This document shows positions 50,169-59,756 of a DNA stretch of 64,000 nucleotides, piece by piece (position 1 is the stretch's first letter; every line of letters starts with the position of its first letter). The translations under genes and the position numbers were made by a program. This stretch comes from Paenibacillus herberti. GTDB lineage: Bacteria > Bacillota > Bacilli > Paenibacillales > Paenibacillaceae. The stretch lies in assembly GCF_002233675.1 (NCBI RefSeq), contig NZ_NMUQ01000002.1, forward strand, positions 1,340,121 through 1,404,120, in the 5' to 3' direction. The notes under the pieces were generated by a model. The model ran no database searches, was not told the origin of the DNA, and saw nothing but the letters and a program-made list of their open reading frames with translations.

Positions 50169-51497
50169 TTACTTTTCGTCCAGAAGCCCGTCCTTCATGG
50201 CGCGGTAGACAAGCTGGGAGAACAGGCTGTTGGACCATGCGAACCATTTGCGGGTAAATACGGTTGGGTCATCGGAATGGAAGCCCTCGTGCATGAAGCC
50301 AGTGTCGGCGTCAGTTGCCTCAAGCAGCTCGATCATGGCGAGTTTTTCCTCGTCCGATACCGCCGTCAAGCCTTGCATGGACAGCGCCATATGCCAGATG
50401 TAGCCTGGAGGCGTATGCGGACTGCCGATGCCTTTTGCCTTTTTCCCTTCATAGTAGAAAGGATTCTCCTTGCTGAGCGCGAAGCGGCGTGTATTCAGGT
50501 AGATCGGATCGTCGTTCGATGTGTAGCCAATGTACGGAATGGACATCAGACCCGGCGTGCCGGCATCGTCCATCAGGCAATGATTGCCGTAACCATCCGT
50601 CTCATAGGCGTAGATCGGCCCGAATTCCGGGTGGCGAACAATGCCGTATAACTGAATGCCATGCTCGACTTCTTGTTCCAACTCACGAAGCTCTTTGACC
50701 ATCGCCATGTCACGGAATACCCATTCGGCGATCTCGCGCATCTGGCGCAGCGTCACAACGGCAAACATGTTCGACGGGATGCTGTAGTGGAAGTCGCATG
50801 CATCGTCGCTTGGACGGAAGCCGGACCAGATCATTCCCGTATAGTTGACCGGCATGCCGAGGCCTTTGTTGCGCATGGAATCGACTGGAATACCGTTGTC
50901 GCGATTGAAGCGGTAAGGCGATTGCTCGAAATGGCGCTGCTCCGTTTTCCACAGGTCGATTGTCGCACGCATGGCGCGTTTGAAATCGGTGTCAAAAATG
51001 GCAGTATGCTTAGTTTCGTTCCAATAAGTATACGCCAGCCGGAAGGAGAAGCAAATGGAATCTAGCTCAAATTTGCGCTCCCAAACCCAGGGTCCCATAT
51101 CGGTTTCATCGGTCGTGTTCCAGTGCCAGTCATTGGCTGTTTCATTGAAGGCATTGGCGTAAGGATCGATCAAAATCATCGCCATATGGCGCTTGATCAG
51201 ACCCTCGATAATGCGCTGCAGCTCAGCGTCTTCTTTGGCCAGCGGCACATACTGAATGACCTGTTCCACGGAATCGCGAAGCCACATAGCCGGGATGTCG
51301 CCGGTAATGACGAATGTCGTGCTGTCAGGCATCCGTTTGGTCGTTGTTTCGAGTGTATTCGGGAAGCAGTTGCGGAACAGTTGGCGCAGCTTAGGACGGT
51401 GAGCTAACCGCTCATCGGCTTCGCTCAAAACGTTCTGCACGGCGTTTGGCAGCGTTAAGTCAGGCATTGGGATTTTAGGAAGTCGGAATTGCTCCAT
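50169..51497 (-). CDS. Exo-alpha-1,6-mannosidase, glycoside hydrolase family 125
   Basis: A 442-residue GH125 (former DUF1237) protein. Family marks are TFVITGDIPAMWLRDSVEQVIQYVPLAKED, NAFNETANDWHW, WERKFELDSICFSFRLAYTYW, MIWSGFRPSDDACDFHYSIPSNMFAVV and HEGFHSDDPTVFTRKWFAWSNSLFSQLV. Known members remove terminal alpha-1,6-mannose. It is cytoplasmic by lack of a signal and lies between the transporter permease and GH38. Confidence 0.95.
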   Translation of the reverse strand: MEQFRLPKIPMPDLTLPNAVQNVLSEADERLAHRPKLRQLFRNCFPNTLETTTKRMPDSTTFVITGDIPAMWLRDSVEQVIQYVPLAKEDAELQRIIEGLIKRHMAMILIDPYANAFNETANDWHWNTTDETDMGPWVWERKFELDSICFSFRLAYTYWNETKHTAIFDTDFKRAMRATIDLWKTEQRHFEQSPYRFNRDNGIPVDSMRNKGLGMPVNYTGMIWSGFRPSDDACDFHYSIPSNMFAVVTLRQMREIAEWVFRDMAMVKELRELEQEVEHGIQLYGIVRHPEFGPIYAYETDGYGNHCLMDDAGTPGLMSIPYIGYTSNDDPIYLNTRRFALSKENPFYYEGKKAKGIGSPHTPPGYIWHMALSMQGLTAVSDEEKLAMIELLEATDADTGFMHEGFHSDDPTVFTRKWFAWSNSLFSQLVYRAMKDGLLDEK

Positions 51498-51648
51498 ATT
51501 GATGATCTAACTCCTTGTTCATAAGGTTTGATTGCTTGCATAGGGCATAAGGCATAGCGAGGTTGTTTGGCAGAATGAGGTTCATTCTGCCAAAACGATA
51601 CTGTATTTGTTAGGTGCGTTAGGTTCATTAGCTTGCGTTATCGCTAAC

Positions 51649-52572
51649 TTACTCTTTCACTGCGCCGATCGTCAATCCCTGTACAAAATAGCGCTGGAAG
51701 AACGGATAAGCGAGTACAATCGGGCCTGTCGCCAGCACAACCATAGCCATTCGGGCCGTGTCCTGCGGCATATCTTGAAGCCCTTCAGCCAAGGAGGCAT
51801 TGCTGGAAGCTTGCGAGAGCAGGAACTGCATATTCGTCTCGATGCGCATCAGCATGGATTGGAGCGGCACTAGATTTGGATTTTCAATATACAACAGAGC
51901 ATTGAACCAATCGTTCCAGTAGCCAAGTGTACTGAACAGGGCGATTGTCGCCAGGCCCGGCAGCGCAAGTGGAAGGACAAGTTTGTAGAAAATTTGCAGT
52001 TCGGTGGCGCCGTCGATTTTACCGGATTCGATGATCGCGTCTGGAACCATTGTGATGAAAAAGGTACGCATGATGAGCACGTAGAACGCGTTGACCATCA
52101 GCGGCAGAATGAGCGCCCAAACACTGTCCTTGAGGCCGAGCATTTGCGTTACGACGATATAGGTCGGCACAAGGCCGCCGTTGAACAACATCGTGAAGAA
52201 AGCGAAAAAGTTGAAAAACTTACGGTATTGGAAGTTTTTTCGCGAGATGCCGTACGCATAGAGAGCAACGATTATCAGCGATAGTACGGTGCCAATGACA
52301 GTGACAAAAATCGTGACGCCATAGGAACGGAGCAGAGCGTCGCCATTTTGCAACACGTAACGGTACGCCTCCATGCTCCATACATCCGGCCAGAGCTGAT
52401 ATCCATTGAAGGCGAGAGACTGCTCGCTCGTAAAGGAGATGATGATGATGAATATAAACGGGAACACACATATTAGCGCGAACAATCCGGCAACGAGATT
52501 GAAAATGACGTTCCAGGTTGGGCTAAGTCGTTGAAAATCGCGAGGTTTCCGTGTGGCTGAGCGTGTAGACAT
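51649..52572 (-). CDS. LplC-type sugar ABC transporter permease
   Basis: A 307-residue MalG-like permease of the LplC/YtcP group: NLVAGLFALICVFPFIFIIIISFTSEQS, the EAA loop DAIIESGKIDGATELQIFYKLVLPLALP near 185-213, and the tail FFQRYFVQGLTIGAVKE. It should pair with the LplB-type permease encoded about 650 bases upstream. AAAGGGG precedes the ATG. Its separation from its partner by a foldback element is unusual. Confidence 0.92.
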   Translation of the reverse strand: MSTRSATRKPRDFQRLSPTWNVIFNLVAGLFALICVFPFIFIIIISFTSEQSLAFNGYQLWPDVWSMEAYRYVLQNGDALLRSYGVTIFVTVIGTVLSLIIVALYAYGISRKNFQYRKFFNFFAFFTMLFNGGLVPTYIVVTQMLGLKDSVWALILPLMVNAFYVLIMRTFFITMVPDAIIESGKIDGATELQIFYKLVLPLALPGLATIALFSTLGYWNDWFNALLYIENPNLVPLQSMLMRIETNMQFLLSQASSNASLAEGLQDMPQDTARMAMVVLATGPIVLAYPFFQRYFVQGLTIGAVKE

Positions 52573-52637
52573 CGTTGTAGCCCCTTTCTGTTAGGGAAGT
52601 GTGTTAGATCAAAGGCTCGACCGGCTGCACCGGAACT

Positions 52638-53185
52638 CCGCTGCGAGCCCCGAGCCTTCCTCCGATTCCACTGGAACAGGGATGCCTGGATCGCCTAATC
52701 CCTTAAAAGGGAGGCATCCCTGTTCCAAGAGGACCGCTGTCGCTTCTCCGGAAGGCATCGGGTCTCTCCGCTGCGCTGGCGCAGCCGCTCTCGCCCCTCA
52801 CGCCCCACTCCCCACAGTTTTTTGTGGGGGTGGGGGCGCGCCTCCTGTATACATAGGAGGCGACAGACGCTAAGCGCTTTGCGGCGGCGAGCTTCTCCGC
52901 CGCTGAATAATCGGGAGGCGGTGCATTTCGCCTCCTTAGGCCCTGCCCGTGCACGGCACGGGGCAAGCAGCGCGGCACCGGAGAAAGCCCGGTGCCTAGC
53001 CCTCCCCCATAAAATAAGGGGGAGAGCTGGAGCTCTTGCTGGGCAGGGGAGCGCGGAGCGGGCTGAATCCTTCTGTAGAAGCGGCAGCGGTTCTCTTGGA
53101 GGCCGGATTCCTTCCCTAGCGGGGAAGAGGAATCAAAGGAATCTGGGCTCCAGTGAATCGGAAGAAGGATCAGCCCGTGGAGCGG
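52638..53185. mobile_element. ~550-bp foldback element inside the mannoside operon
   Basis: The outer ~40 bases are imperfect inverted repeats: CCTTCCTCCGATTCCACTGG at the left and the complement of CCTTCTTCCGATTCACTGGA at the right. A second inner pair follows (CCAAGAGGACCGCTGTCGCT against CCAAGAGAACCGCTGCCGCT). The centre holds a string of local hairpins, including GCCTCCT/AGGAGGC, GGCACCGG/CCGGTGCC and CTCCCCC/GGGGGAG. There is no open frame with family features. The form fits a non-autonomous foldback (MITE-like) insertion or a large structured RNA in the spacer. Confidence 0.7.
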
Positions 53186-53223
53186 CTTTTGCCAGGCAAG
53201 GTTGTCCTTTAAGATGCTGTCTT

Positions 53224-54162
53224 TTAAAACAGCGTATTATCCTTGTTAACCTTACCAACGACCCAGTTAGATGTGAGAACCAACACGAGCCCAACAAACG
53301 ACTGGTACAGGCCGGCCGCTGTAATCATCCCGAACTCGCCGGTTGTTTTCAGGCCGCGGTATACGTAAGTGTCGATAACGTTGGTGACGGAATACAGAGC
53401 GCCGGAATCACGAGGAACCTGATAAAACAGGCCGAAGTCAGCGTAGAAGATTTTGCCGATTGCCAGCAGTGTCATGATCGTCATGAGCGGTGTCAGCATC
53501 GGAAGGGTCACATTGCGAATTTGCTGCCATTTGTTCGCGCCGTCTATCATTGCGGCTTCATACAGCGAGCGGTCAATACCCATGATTGAGGCGAGGTAGA
53601 CGACGCTGTTGTAGCCGATTGCTTTCCACATGCTGATGAAAATAAGGATGAACGGCCAGTAGGTGGGATCGGAATACCAGTTAATGGGATCGATGCCCAG
53701 CTTGACGAGGAACTGATTGAGCAGGCCTTTGTCCAAGCTCAGGAAGCTGAATGCGAAGTAACCAACGATAACCCAGGAAAGGAAGTAAGGCAGGAACATG
53801 CCAGTTTGATATAACTTGGATAGCTTTTTGTTAGCGATTTCGGAAAGCACAATGGCCATAGCTACCGCGGCAACGAGGCCAATCACGATAAACGTAATGT
53901 TGTAAAGCAAGGTGTTGCGCGTAATGATCCAGGCGTCGCTAGTGCTGAACAGAAACTTGAAGTTGTCCAGTCCAACCCAGGCGCTGCTGATAATGCTGTC
54001 AATGAAGCCATGACGACTGATGCGGTATTCTTTGAAAGCCAAGATGGTGCCCGCCATCGGGATATAGGAGAAGATCAGGAACCATAGAGCCCCTGGCAAA
54101 ACCATGAAAAGGATCGCTTTGTTGCGGTTCAAATTGCGGAAGAAGCCCGACAATCCGTTCAT
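53224..54162 (-). CDS. LplB-type sugar ABC transporter permease
   Basis: A 312-residue permease with six helices starting MNGLSGFFRNLNRNKAILFMVLPGALWFLIF; AAGGAGG is placed before this ATG. The EAA loop is SLYEAAMIDGANKWQQIRNVTLPML near 205-229, and GLYQSFVGLVLVLTSNWVVGKVN ends the protein, as in LplB relatives. It follows the binding-protein gene by about 110 bases. Confidence 0.92.
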   Translation of the reverse strand: MNGLSGFFRNLNRNKAILFMVLPGALWFLIFSYIPMAGTILAFKEYRISRHGFIDSIISSAWVGLDNFKFLFSTSDAWIITRNTLLYNITFIVIGLVAAVAMAIVLSEIANKKLSKLYQTGMFLPYFLSWVIVGYFAFSFLSLDKGLLNQFLVKLGIDPINWYSDPTYWPFILIFISMWKAIGYNSVVYLASIMGIDRSLYEAAMIDGANKWQQIRNVTLPMLTPLMTIMTLLAIGKIFYADFGLFYQVPRDSGALYSVTNVIDTYVYRGLKTTGEFGMITAAGLYQSFVGLVLVLTSNWVVGKVNKDNTLF

Positions 54163-54274
54163 GATGGCATAACCTCCTTGAGATGTGGATCTTGTTACTG
54201 ATCTAGCTTTTGATTGCGAATGAAGCAAAAAATAGGGCGAAGTCGCCTTCGCCCGCTACGCAATCAATGGGGAT

Positions 54275-55744
54275 TTACTTTTGATTAGCCATCCAGGCGT
54301 CGTACTGGGACTGTGCTTCGGCCATGATTTTGTCGAGGCCAGCGGCCTTCATTTTCTCAATAGCGCGAGGCAGGTAGACCTCAGGGTCGACGGTGCCGGT
54401 CATGAGCGGAGCCCATACTTCGGCTTTGATGTTTTGCAGGCTAGCGAGCTCGGTGGACACTTTGGAGGTGTCGAAGTTGAAGCCGAGCGTTGGGGCAGGC
54501 TTGCCCTCATCGTTGAATTTTTTGAACTGCTCCCATTTGTCATCCGGGTCGGCCGGGTTGAGGTAGGTGAGCATAACGTTGCCAAGCGCGAATGTTGGCA
54601 TATCGTAGTTTTTGGATTCCGGCAGGTTTTCCATACGGTTTTCACCGAGCATTTTGTAGTGTGTGCCCTCAATGCCGGAGTCAATCATATTGCGCAGCTT
54701 GGCGTCAGTATTGAGCAGGTTAAGGAATTCCATCGCTTTCTCCGGATACTCCGCATTGGCCGAGATAGCTTGCATAGAGCCCATAACGGACCAGTTGTAA
54801 ATGACGGAATCGCCCGCTGGTGTGGAGACAATCGGATAACCAAGGCTAGTGCTCCAAGCATTGTCCGCCAAAGGCTGGGTATCCGCTTTGTCTATGAGCC
54901 ATTTGCCGGTTTTCTCCAGATCGCTTGTGGAAGTTGTGGTAGCCGCTTCAGGAGAAATGTAGCCGGCCGTGTAGTATTTGTGCATCGTAGCGAGTGCTTT
55001 TTCCATCTCCGGCGTTTCCAGCACGTTGACGATCTTGCTCTTGTCGCCATTCAGTGCAACGGCCATCGGTAGACCTTGAATGAGGTAGTCATAAGGCACA
55101 TAAGGTCTGTAGCTTTGGTCTACTTTCATCCCAAGTACGCCCGGCAGCTTATCTTTGGCCGCTTTGAGGAAGGGCTCCAAGCTTTCCAGCGAGCCAGCCT
55201 GTTTGTAATCGAGACCGAGCTTGTCCAACTGTTGTTTATTAAAGCGCCAAACGGATTGGGCCGGAAGCTCTTTATTGGCCGGAATGCCGTAGTTATGTCC
55301 ATCGACCTTGGAGCCTTCCAAGAAAGCTGGGTCCAGTGTATCAACGATGCCTTGTCCATGCGTTTTCAATAGCTCGTCCATTTCCATGAAAGCGCCCTTG
55401 CGAGCATTCTGCACGTAGTCAAACGCCCATGAAGAGGTGAACACGATGTCCATCGGCTCGCCGGAAGCAGTCATGACACCCATCTTTTGGTTATAGTCGC
55501 CAAAATCGATCTGTTTCATCGTGATAGTGGCTCCGATTTTTTCAGCGGTATATTTACTGACTTCCGCCATGACCTTATCCGTGTCTTTTTGTGGAACGCC
55601 GATTGTGTACCAGATCAGATTGACCGGTTTCTCTGCGGTTCCTTCTTCCTTGCCGGCGCTATTGCCGCAAGCGGTTACGAGTAGTGCTGTCGTGAGGGCC
55701 AGTGCGATGGTGCTGACTTTGCGTGTTGATCTCTTTCTCATCAT
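54275..55744 (-). CDS. LplA-type substrate-binding lipoprotein
   Basis: A 489-residue extracytoplasmic solute-binding protein. The signal peptide ends in the lipobox VTAC near residue 26. The mature part has VNLIWYTIGVPQKDTDKV, AENA-type spacing typical of the LplA/YtcQ group, and DIVFTSSWAFDYVQNARKGAFMEMDELL. GGGGAGG precedes two ATG codons. It likely captures an alpha-mannoside or N-glycan fragment, inferred from GH38 and GH125 downstream on the same strand. Confidence 0.92.
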   Translation of the reverse strand: MMRKRSTRKVSTIALALTTALLVTACGNSAGKEEGTAEKPVNLIWYTIGVPQKDTDKVMAEVSKYTAEKIGATITMKQIDFGDYNQKMGVMTASGEPMDIVFTSSWAFDYVQNARKGAFMEMDELLKTHGQGIVDTLDPAFLEGSKVDGHNYGIPANKELPAQSVWRFNKQQLDKLGLDYKQAGSLESLEPFLKAAKDKLPGVLGMKVDQSYRPYVPYDYLIQGLPMAVALNGDKSKIVNVLETPEMEKALATMHKYYTAGYISPEAATTTSTSDLEKTGKWLIDKADTQPLADNAWSTSLGYPIVSTPAGDSVIYNWSVMGSMQAISANAEYPEKAMEFLNLLNTDAKLRNMIDSGIEGTHYKMLGENRMENLPESKNYDMPTFALGNVMLTYLNPADPDDKWEQFKKFNDEGKPAPTLGFNFDTSKVSTELASLQNIKAEVWAPLMTGTVDPEVYLPRAIEKMKAAGLDKIMAEAQSQYDAWMANQK

Positions 55745-55871
55745 GATGCCTCCCCTAGTGAAAGAAAGTTTTCGAAGCAGCCGTGTCCGGCATGTCGGTG
55801 TGTTTATGGTATTACCTTAATGGATGTAAGCTTTTTCAAATAGGATACAAATTATGAATCCGCTGTCCAAA

Positions 55872-55904
55872 CTAAAGAAAGGAACTGCGCATTAGCGCAA
55901 TTCC
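55872..55904 (-). terminator. Terminator overlapping the stop codon of the response regulator
   Basis: GGAATTGCGC pairs with GCGCAGTTCC around the TAA stop, then TTTCTTTAG on the minus strand. Confidence 0.75.
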
Positions 55905-57508
55905 CGGTAATCATTGGGAGAAATTCCCACATATTTTTTAAATTGTTTATAAAAATATCCTGTCTCCAAGTATCCGACCTCCTGAGAGATGTCGGCGATT
56001 TTGTCATCGGTATCCTTGAGTTTTTCCTTCGCTCGTTCAATCCGATAGCGGTTCAAGTACTCCGTGAAGCTGGCTCCGGTCTCCTTGCTGAACAACTGGC
56101 CCAAATAGGCCGGATGAATGTGATACAGGGCTCCGAGCGTTTTGAGCGACAGCATCTCCCGATAATGGCCGGCAACATGCAGAATGACTTGATTGACGAT
56201 CGGGACGCGGTCGCTGCGCTGCAGCAGCTCCATAGTGAAATGAGCCGAGGCTTTGATCGAGTCGGTAAGTTCCTCTAGTGTGGAGGAGCGGCTAATTCGG
56301 TCGAGCGTTTTTTTAAAATGGAACAGCACTTCCTGCGACTGCTCGCCGCCTTTCATGTCTCGCAGCTCCAGGCGAAAAGCGACGACAAGCTCGATGGCCG
56401 CGCTTGTCAGCAGCTCCGGCGTCGCGCCTTCGCGCTGCTGAAGCGCCAGAAAATCCGAGTCGATACGGGCAAATAGATGGTCCGTATCACGCGCGAGCAG
56501 CCAGCGGGAGTACTGGCCTCCGCCGATTTCGAGCGGCTGCTCCAGGCCGGCTGGCGTTTGCGATAGCTCAGCGGCGTCGAGAATTGGGCTGTCGCTGTGC
56601 AGCAGGTGGTAGTCCTGGGTTTTTTTGGCCCGTGCGTAGCTACGCTGCTCCAGCTCGCCGATGCGCTCGGCTGTACCGAGCGTAAAGCGGAGGGGAGGCC
56701 CGCTGCGGCCAGGTTCGGTGGGAGCGTCGAAGGTGATTAAGGGCTCTTCGGCATGCAAGCCGCCGTCCTCCTCCTGCTTGCCGGAATCGGCCGCGACGAG
56801 CCGTTCCAGCGTTTCGCGCGCCTGCTGTTTGGCTTCCTCCGGTGAGTCAGCCAGAAACAGCAGAATTTCATCGCCGTCCAGATCGGTAAAGCGAAGATTG
56901 CCCGTAGACTCAGGCAACGACGCTTCGATAATCCGGCGGGCGTAAGCGCCGCCGCTTTCAGCATGGCGCACGGAAGCGGCGACTAGCCATGGATGCTCGA
57001 GGTTCAGCCCGAGCAGCTCGGAGCGTTGGCGCAGCTCAATGGGGTCAATGTCACCACGCATCCAGCGGTACAAGATGCGGTCGCGCAAAATGCCCCTCTC
57101 CTCGCTGGTGAGGGAGTCCCGGTTAGTCGGAGCCGCGTTAAGCTTGGCGATGGTGGCGCTCAAGGTAGAGCGCAGCTCCTGAAAGTTAACAGGCTTCAGC
57201 AAATAGTTTTCAATACCGAGCGACATGCCTTCTTTCAAATAATCAAATTCATTGTAGCCGCTCAAAATAATAACCTTCAGCTCTGGCAACAGCTTCCGTG
57301 CTTCACGGATCAGTTCCAGCCCGGTCATACCGGGCATTGTGATATCGGTAACGAGCAGATCGGCGGGCCGCTGCTTCAGCAGCTCCAGCGCTGCCTTGCC
57401 ACTGCCGGCGGTTCCGGCGACTTCCAGCTCGTAGGCCGACCAGTCGATGGCATCCTGCAGTCCTTCCACGATAAAAGGCTCATCATCGACAAGTAAGACG
57501 CGATACAT
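55892..57508 (-). CDS. YesN-type response regulator (REC plus AraC HTH)
   Basis: A 538-residue regulator. The receiver domain has VLLVDDEPFIVEGL and the phospho-acceptor in ADLLVTDITMPGMTG near residue 55, with NYLLKPVNF. The middle ~280 residues form a variable linker domain. The last 100 residues carry AraC helix-turn-helix motifs (KTLGALYHIHPAYLGQLFSKETGASFTEYLN and KIADISQEVGYLETGYFYKQFKKYVGISPNDYREL). Its start overlaps the kinase stop by one base. It probably activates the LplA promoter just downstream. Confidence 0.94.
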   Translation of the reverse strand: MYRVLLVDDEPFIVEGLQDAIDWSAYELEVAGTAGSGKAALELLKQRPADLLVTDITMPGMTGLELIREARKLLPELKVIILSGYNEFDYLKEGMSLGIENYLLKPVNFQELRSTLSATIAKLNAAPTNRDSLTSEERGILRDRILYRWMRGDIDPIELRQRSELLGLNLEHPWLVAASVRHAESGGAYARRIIEASLPESTGNLRFTDLDGDEILLFLADSPEEAKQQARETLERLVAADSGKQEEDGGLHAEEPLITFDAPTEPGRSGPPLRFTLGTAERIGELEQRSYARAKKTQDYHLLHSDSPILDAAELSQTPAGLEQPLEIGGGQYSRWLLARDTDHLFARIDSDFLALQQREGATPELLTSAAIELVVAFRLELRDMKGGEQSQEVLFHFKKTLDRISRSSTLEELTDSIKASAHFTMELLQRSDRVPIVNQVILHVAGHYREMLSLKTLGALYHIHPAYLGQLFSKETGASFTEYLNRYRIERAKEKLKDTDDKIADISQEVGYLETGYFYKQFKKYVGISPNDYRELR

Positions 57509-59370
57509 CAGAGTCCCTCCTTGGGCGCATGATTGCTTTTACTTGGTTCATTCCGTTCATCCCGTTCATCCGGGAACCATAGCTCCACCGTCGTACCCTG
57601 GCCTGGCGAGCTCTCGATAGACAGTCCGGCCCCTTGGCCGTAAACGAGGCGCAGCCGTTCGCCGACGCTATGCAGGCCGAAGGAACCGGCGCCATCCTCG
57701 GGAGGAGAGGGGAGCTGCAAGCGCAGTTGCAGCCTGTCCAACTGCTCCGGCGGAATGCCGCGTCCATTGTCATGGAGCGTAATGCGGATTAGACCGCGGT
57801 CGAGCGATGCTACGATGTCGAAGCGGTTGTTTTCCCGTTCTGTATCGAGTCCGTGCACGATATAGTTCTCGATTATCGGCTGCAGCGACAGCTTAATGAC
57901 GGGGCGGCCTCCCAACTGCTCGTCCATCGTAATGGTATAGGCAAAACGGTTTTTATAACGGATGCGGAATAGCTCCAGATAGCGTCGTCCGATTTCCAGT
58001 TCCTCGCGCAGCGTCACCGTGCTTTGGCTGCCTACCATACTGCGGAACAGGACGGACAGACTGTAGATCATTTCGCCGACATCGTCGGCTCCCTGCGAGA
58101 CGGCTCTCATGCGGATGACTTCCAGCGTATTGGACAAAAAATGCGGGTTAATCCGCGCCTGCAGCGCCGACAGTTCGGTATTTCGCTGACGGATTTCCGC
58201 TTTGTAATCCTGTTCGATATGGCGGTTAAGTTGATCCAGCATCCGATTGAAGCCTTGGGAGATCTGTCCCAGCTCGTCACCGCGTTCGTCGCTGATGCGA
58301 CCGGCGAAGTCACCGCTTTCCACTCGGCGCATCAGGCGGACCAAGCTACCGGTGCGGCGCGCCACATTTGAAACGGCAAGGGCGGGAACAAGAATCGCGA
58401 TCAGAATGCCGATAATGCTAATGAATAGAACGATACGGCGCAGTTTTGCGGTTGCATCCTGCAGCTGAGAATCGGGCACAACGCTGACAACGGAATAACC
58501 GGCGGAGCTATTAGTGAGTACGGCAACACGAGAGGGCTCCTCCAGCTGTACCGAGGTGTTAATCGAGCTGATTTTGGCTTCGTAGGGGTAACGGGCTCCG
58601 TAATAACGGCCGGAAGAGTCGAAAAGCACCTGTCCATCCGGCGTTAACACGAGAATATAGCCCTTGAGCGCGTCCTTAAAACCTTTCAGTGCATCGAGCA
58701 ATCCGTCTGAGTTGTAGTAGACGAATAACTGGCCGATTTTTTGCAGGCTGCCGGGATTGTTAACGCCGACCCGCACGGCGTATAACCGATCATCGTCCAA
58801 AGCCAGTCCTTTGGATACCCACGGATTAGGAGCGGAAAAAGCCGGAACATCCAGCGCCATAACATCGGGGATGAAGGAGCGCGAAGAATTCATCTCTAAT
58901 AGATGCGAGCTTCCGCTTGTTTTCCAGGCGTAGAGGTATTGTTCAACCGAACTGTAAATCATGAGCCGGTGGATGTCACTATCGCTGGCCGCCCTATGCT
59001 GAAAATAAGTCAATGCATTGGCGTAAGCAGCCAAGGGCTCGTCGGAATATCGGTCAATCCGGTAGCGAATATAATCGGCGTAGGAATTGGACAGCAGGTA
59101 GGAGACATTTTGGCTTAGCGCCTGGTCGGAATAAACATCAGAGATCATTCGCTGCGCGCTTTCATGTTTTGCTGCCAGTCGGGAATTGACCGCTTCTATC
59201 GCGCGTCGCTGATTGTCGAGAATGTCGCTGCGGACCGACTCCGCTATGAAGGCGTACAGCAAGTAGGCTAACGCAACAATCGTCAGGACGGAGATCGCCG
59301 AGAAGGTTGCCAGCAGCTTGGTGAATAGATTGTTTTTGATAAAGGTCCGATAAAAGCTGTGAGCCTTCAT
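57508..59370 (-). CDS. YesM-type sensor histidine kinase
   Basis: A 620-residue membrane kinase. Helices near residues 17-40 and 310-330 bound an extracellular sensor; HAMP is at about 330-385; the dimerisation segment is LSALQARINPHFLSNTLEVIRM with the phospho-accepting His; the HATPase domain has LQPIIENYIVHGLD, LHDNGRGI and FGLHSVGERLRL. The ATP lid is of normal length, unlike the kinase at 22071. AGGAGGA precedes the ATG. It likely senses a mannoside, alone or with the binding protein. Confidence 0.93.
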   Translation of the reverse strand: MKAHSFYRTFIKNNLFTKLLATFSAISVLTIVALAYLLYAFIAESVRSDILDNQRRAIEAVNSRLAAKHESAQRMISDVYSDQALSQNVSYLLSNSYADYIRYRIDRYSDEPLAAYANALTYFQHRAASDSDIHRLMIYSSVEQYLYAWKTSGSSHLLEMNSSRSFIPDVMALDVPAFSAPNPWVSKGLALDDDRLYAVRVGVNNPGSLQKIGQLFVYYNSDGLLDALKGFKDALKGYILVLTPDGQVLFDSSGRYYGARYPYEAKISSINTSVQLEEPSRVAVLTNSSAGYSVVSVVPDSQLQDATAKLRRIVLFISIIGILIAILVPALAVSNVARRTGSLVRLMRRVESGDFAGRISDERGDELGQISQGFNRMLDQLNRHIEQDYKAEIRQRNTELSALQARINPHFLSNTLEVIRMRAVSQGADDVGEMIYSLSVLFRSMVGSQSTVTLREELEIGRRYLELFRIRYKNRFAYTITMDEQLGGRPVIKLSLQPIIENYIVHGLDTERENNRFDIVASLDRGLIRITLHDNGRGIPPEQLDRLQLRLQLPSPPEDGAGSFGLHSVGERLRLVYGQGAGLSIESSPGQGTTVELWFPDERDERNEPSKSNHAPKEGL

Positions 59371-59548
59371 GGCGAAATCCTCCTGACGGGCAGATTGAAT
59401 TGCCGATCATTATAGCATAGTGGGGCTTAAGTTTCTTGGAGGTGTGGATCGAAGATGGAGCGGGTAGCCATGCCGCGCGCTCCTATGCTATGCTGATGGG
59501 GACAACTGAAGTGAAAGTCCGGCAAGGGCGCCACAGTGCGGCTGCCGG

Positions 59549-59582
59549 GAGAGGTTCGCGAACTCCCTCTATAAAAAACTAC
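59549..59582 (+). ncRNA. PreQ1-I riboswitch
   Basis: AGAGGTTCGCGAACTCCCTC is followed by TATAAAAAACTA. This is the compact H-type pseudoknot consensus: a GAGGTTC..GAAC hairpin, CCCTC and an A-rich tail ending in CTA. It precedes queCDE, the classic target. A hairpin at 59585-59612 (CACACG...CGTGTG) and a terminator downstream form the expression platform. Confidence 0.95.
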
Positions 59583-59621
59583 AGCACACGATTCCACGGG
59601 GAATCCGTGTGTTTTGCGTTC

Positions 59622-59674
59622 GGCGGAAAGCCGTCTCTCCAGCAGGAGGGGCAGAGCTTTCCGCCGTTTTCTTT
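59622..59674 (+). terminator. PreQ1-controlled terminator
   Basis: GGCGGAAAGC pairs with GCTTTCCGCC and is followed by GTTTTCTTT, upstream of the queC ribosome binding site. Confidence 0.85.
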
Positions 59675-59756
59675 GGCAACAGGCAGCAGCCTATGTAGAT
59701 TGCGGAGCATCGCTTGCCCTCTCTTCCGTTTCGGTGGATTGGGGAGGAGAATAATT

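Noticed and set aside
52703-53589. Frames within the foldback region
   Set aside because: They are composed of inverted-repeat sequence with no start sites or recognisable domains.
59436-59756. Longer QueC protein
   Set aside because: The added part is translated riboswitch and terminator; GGGGAGGAG before the ATG at 59757 decides the start.
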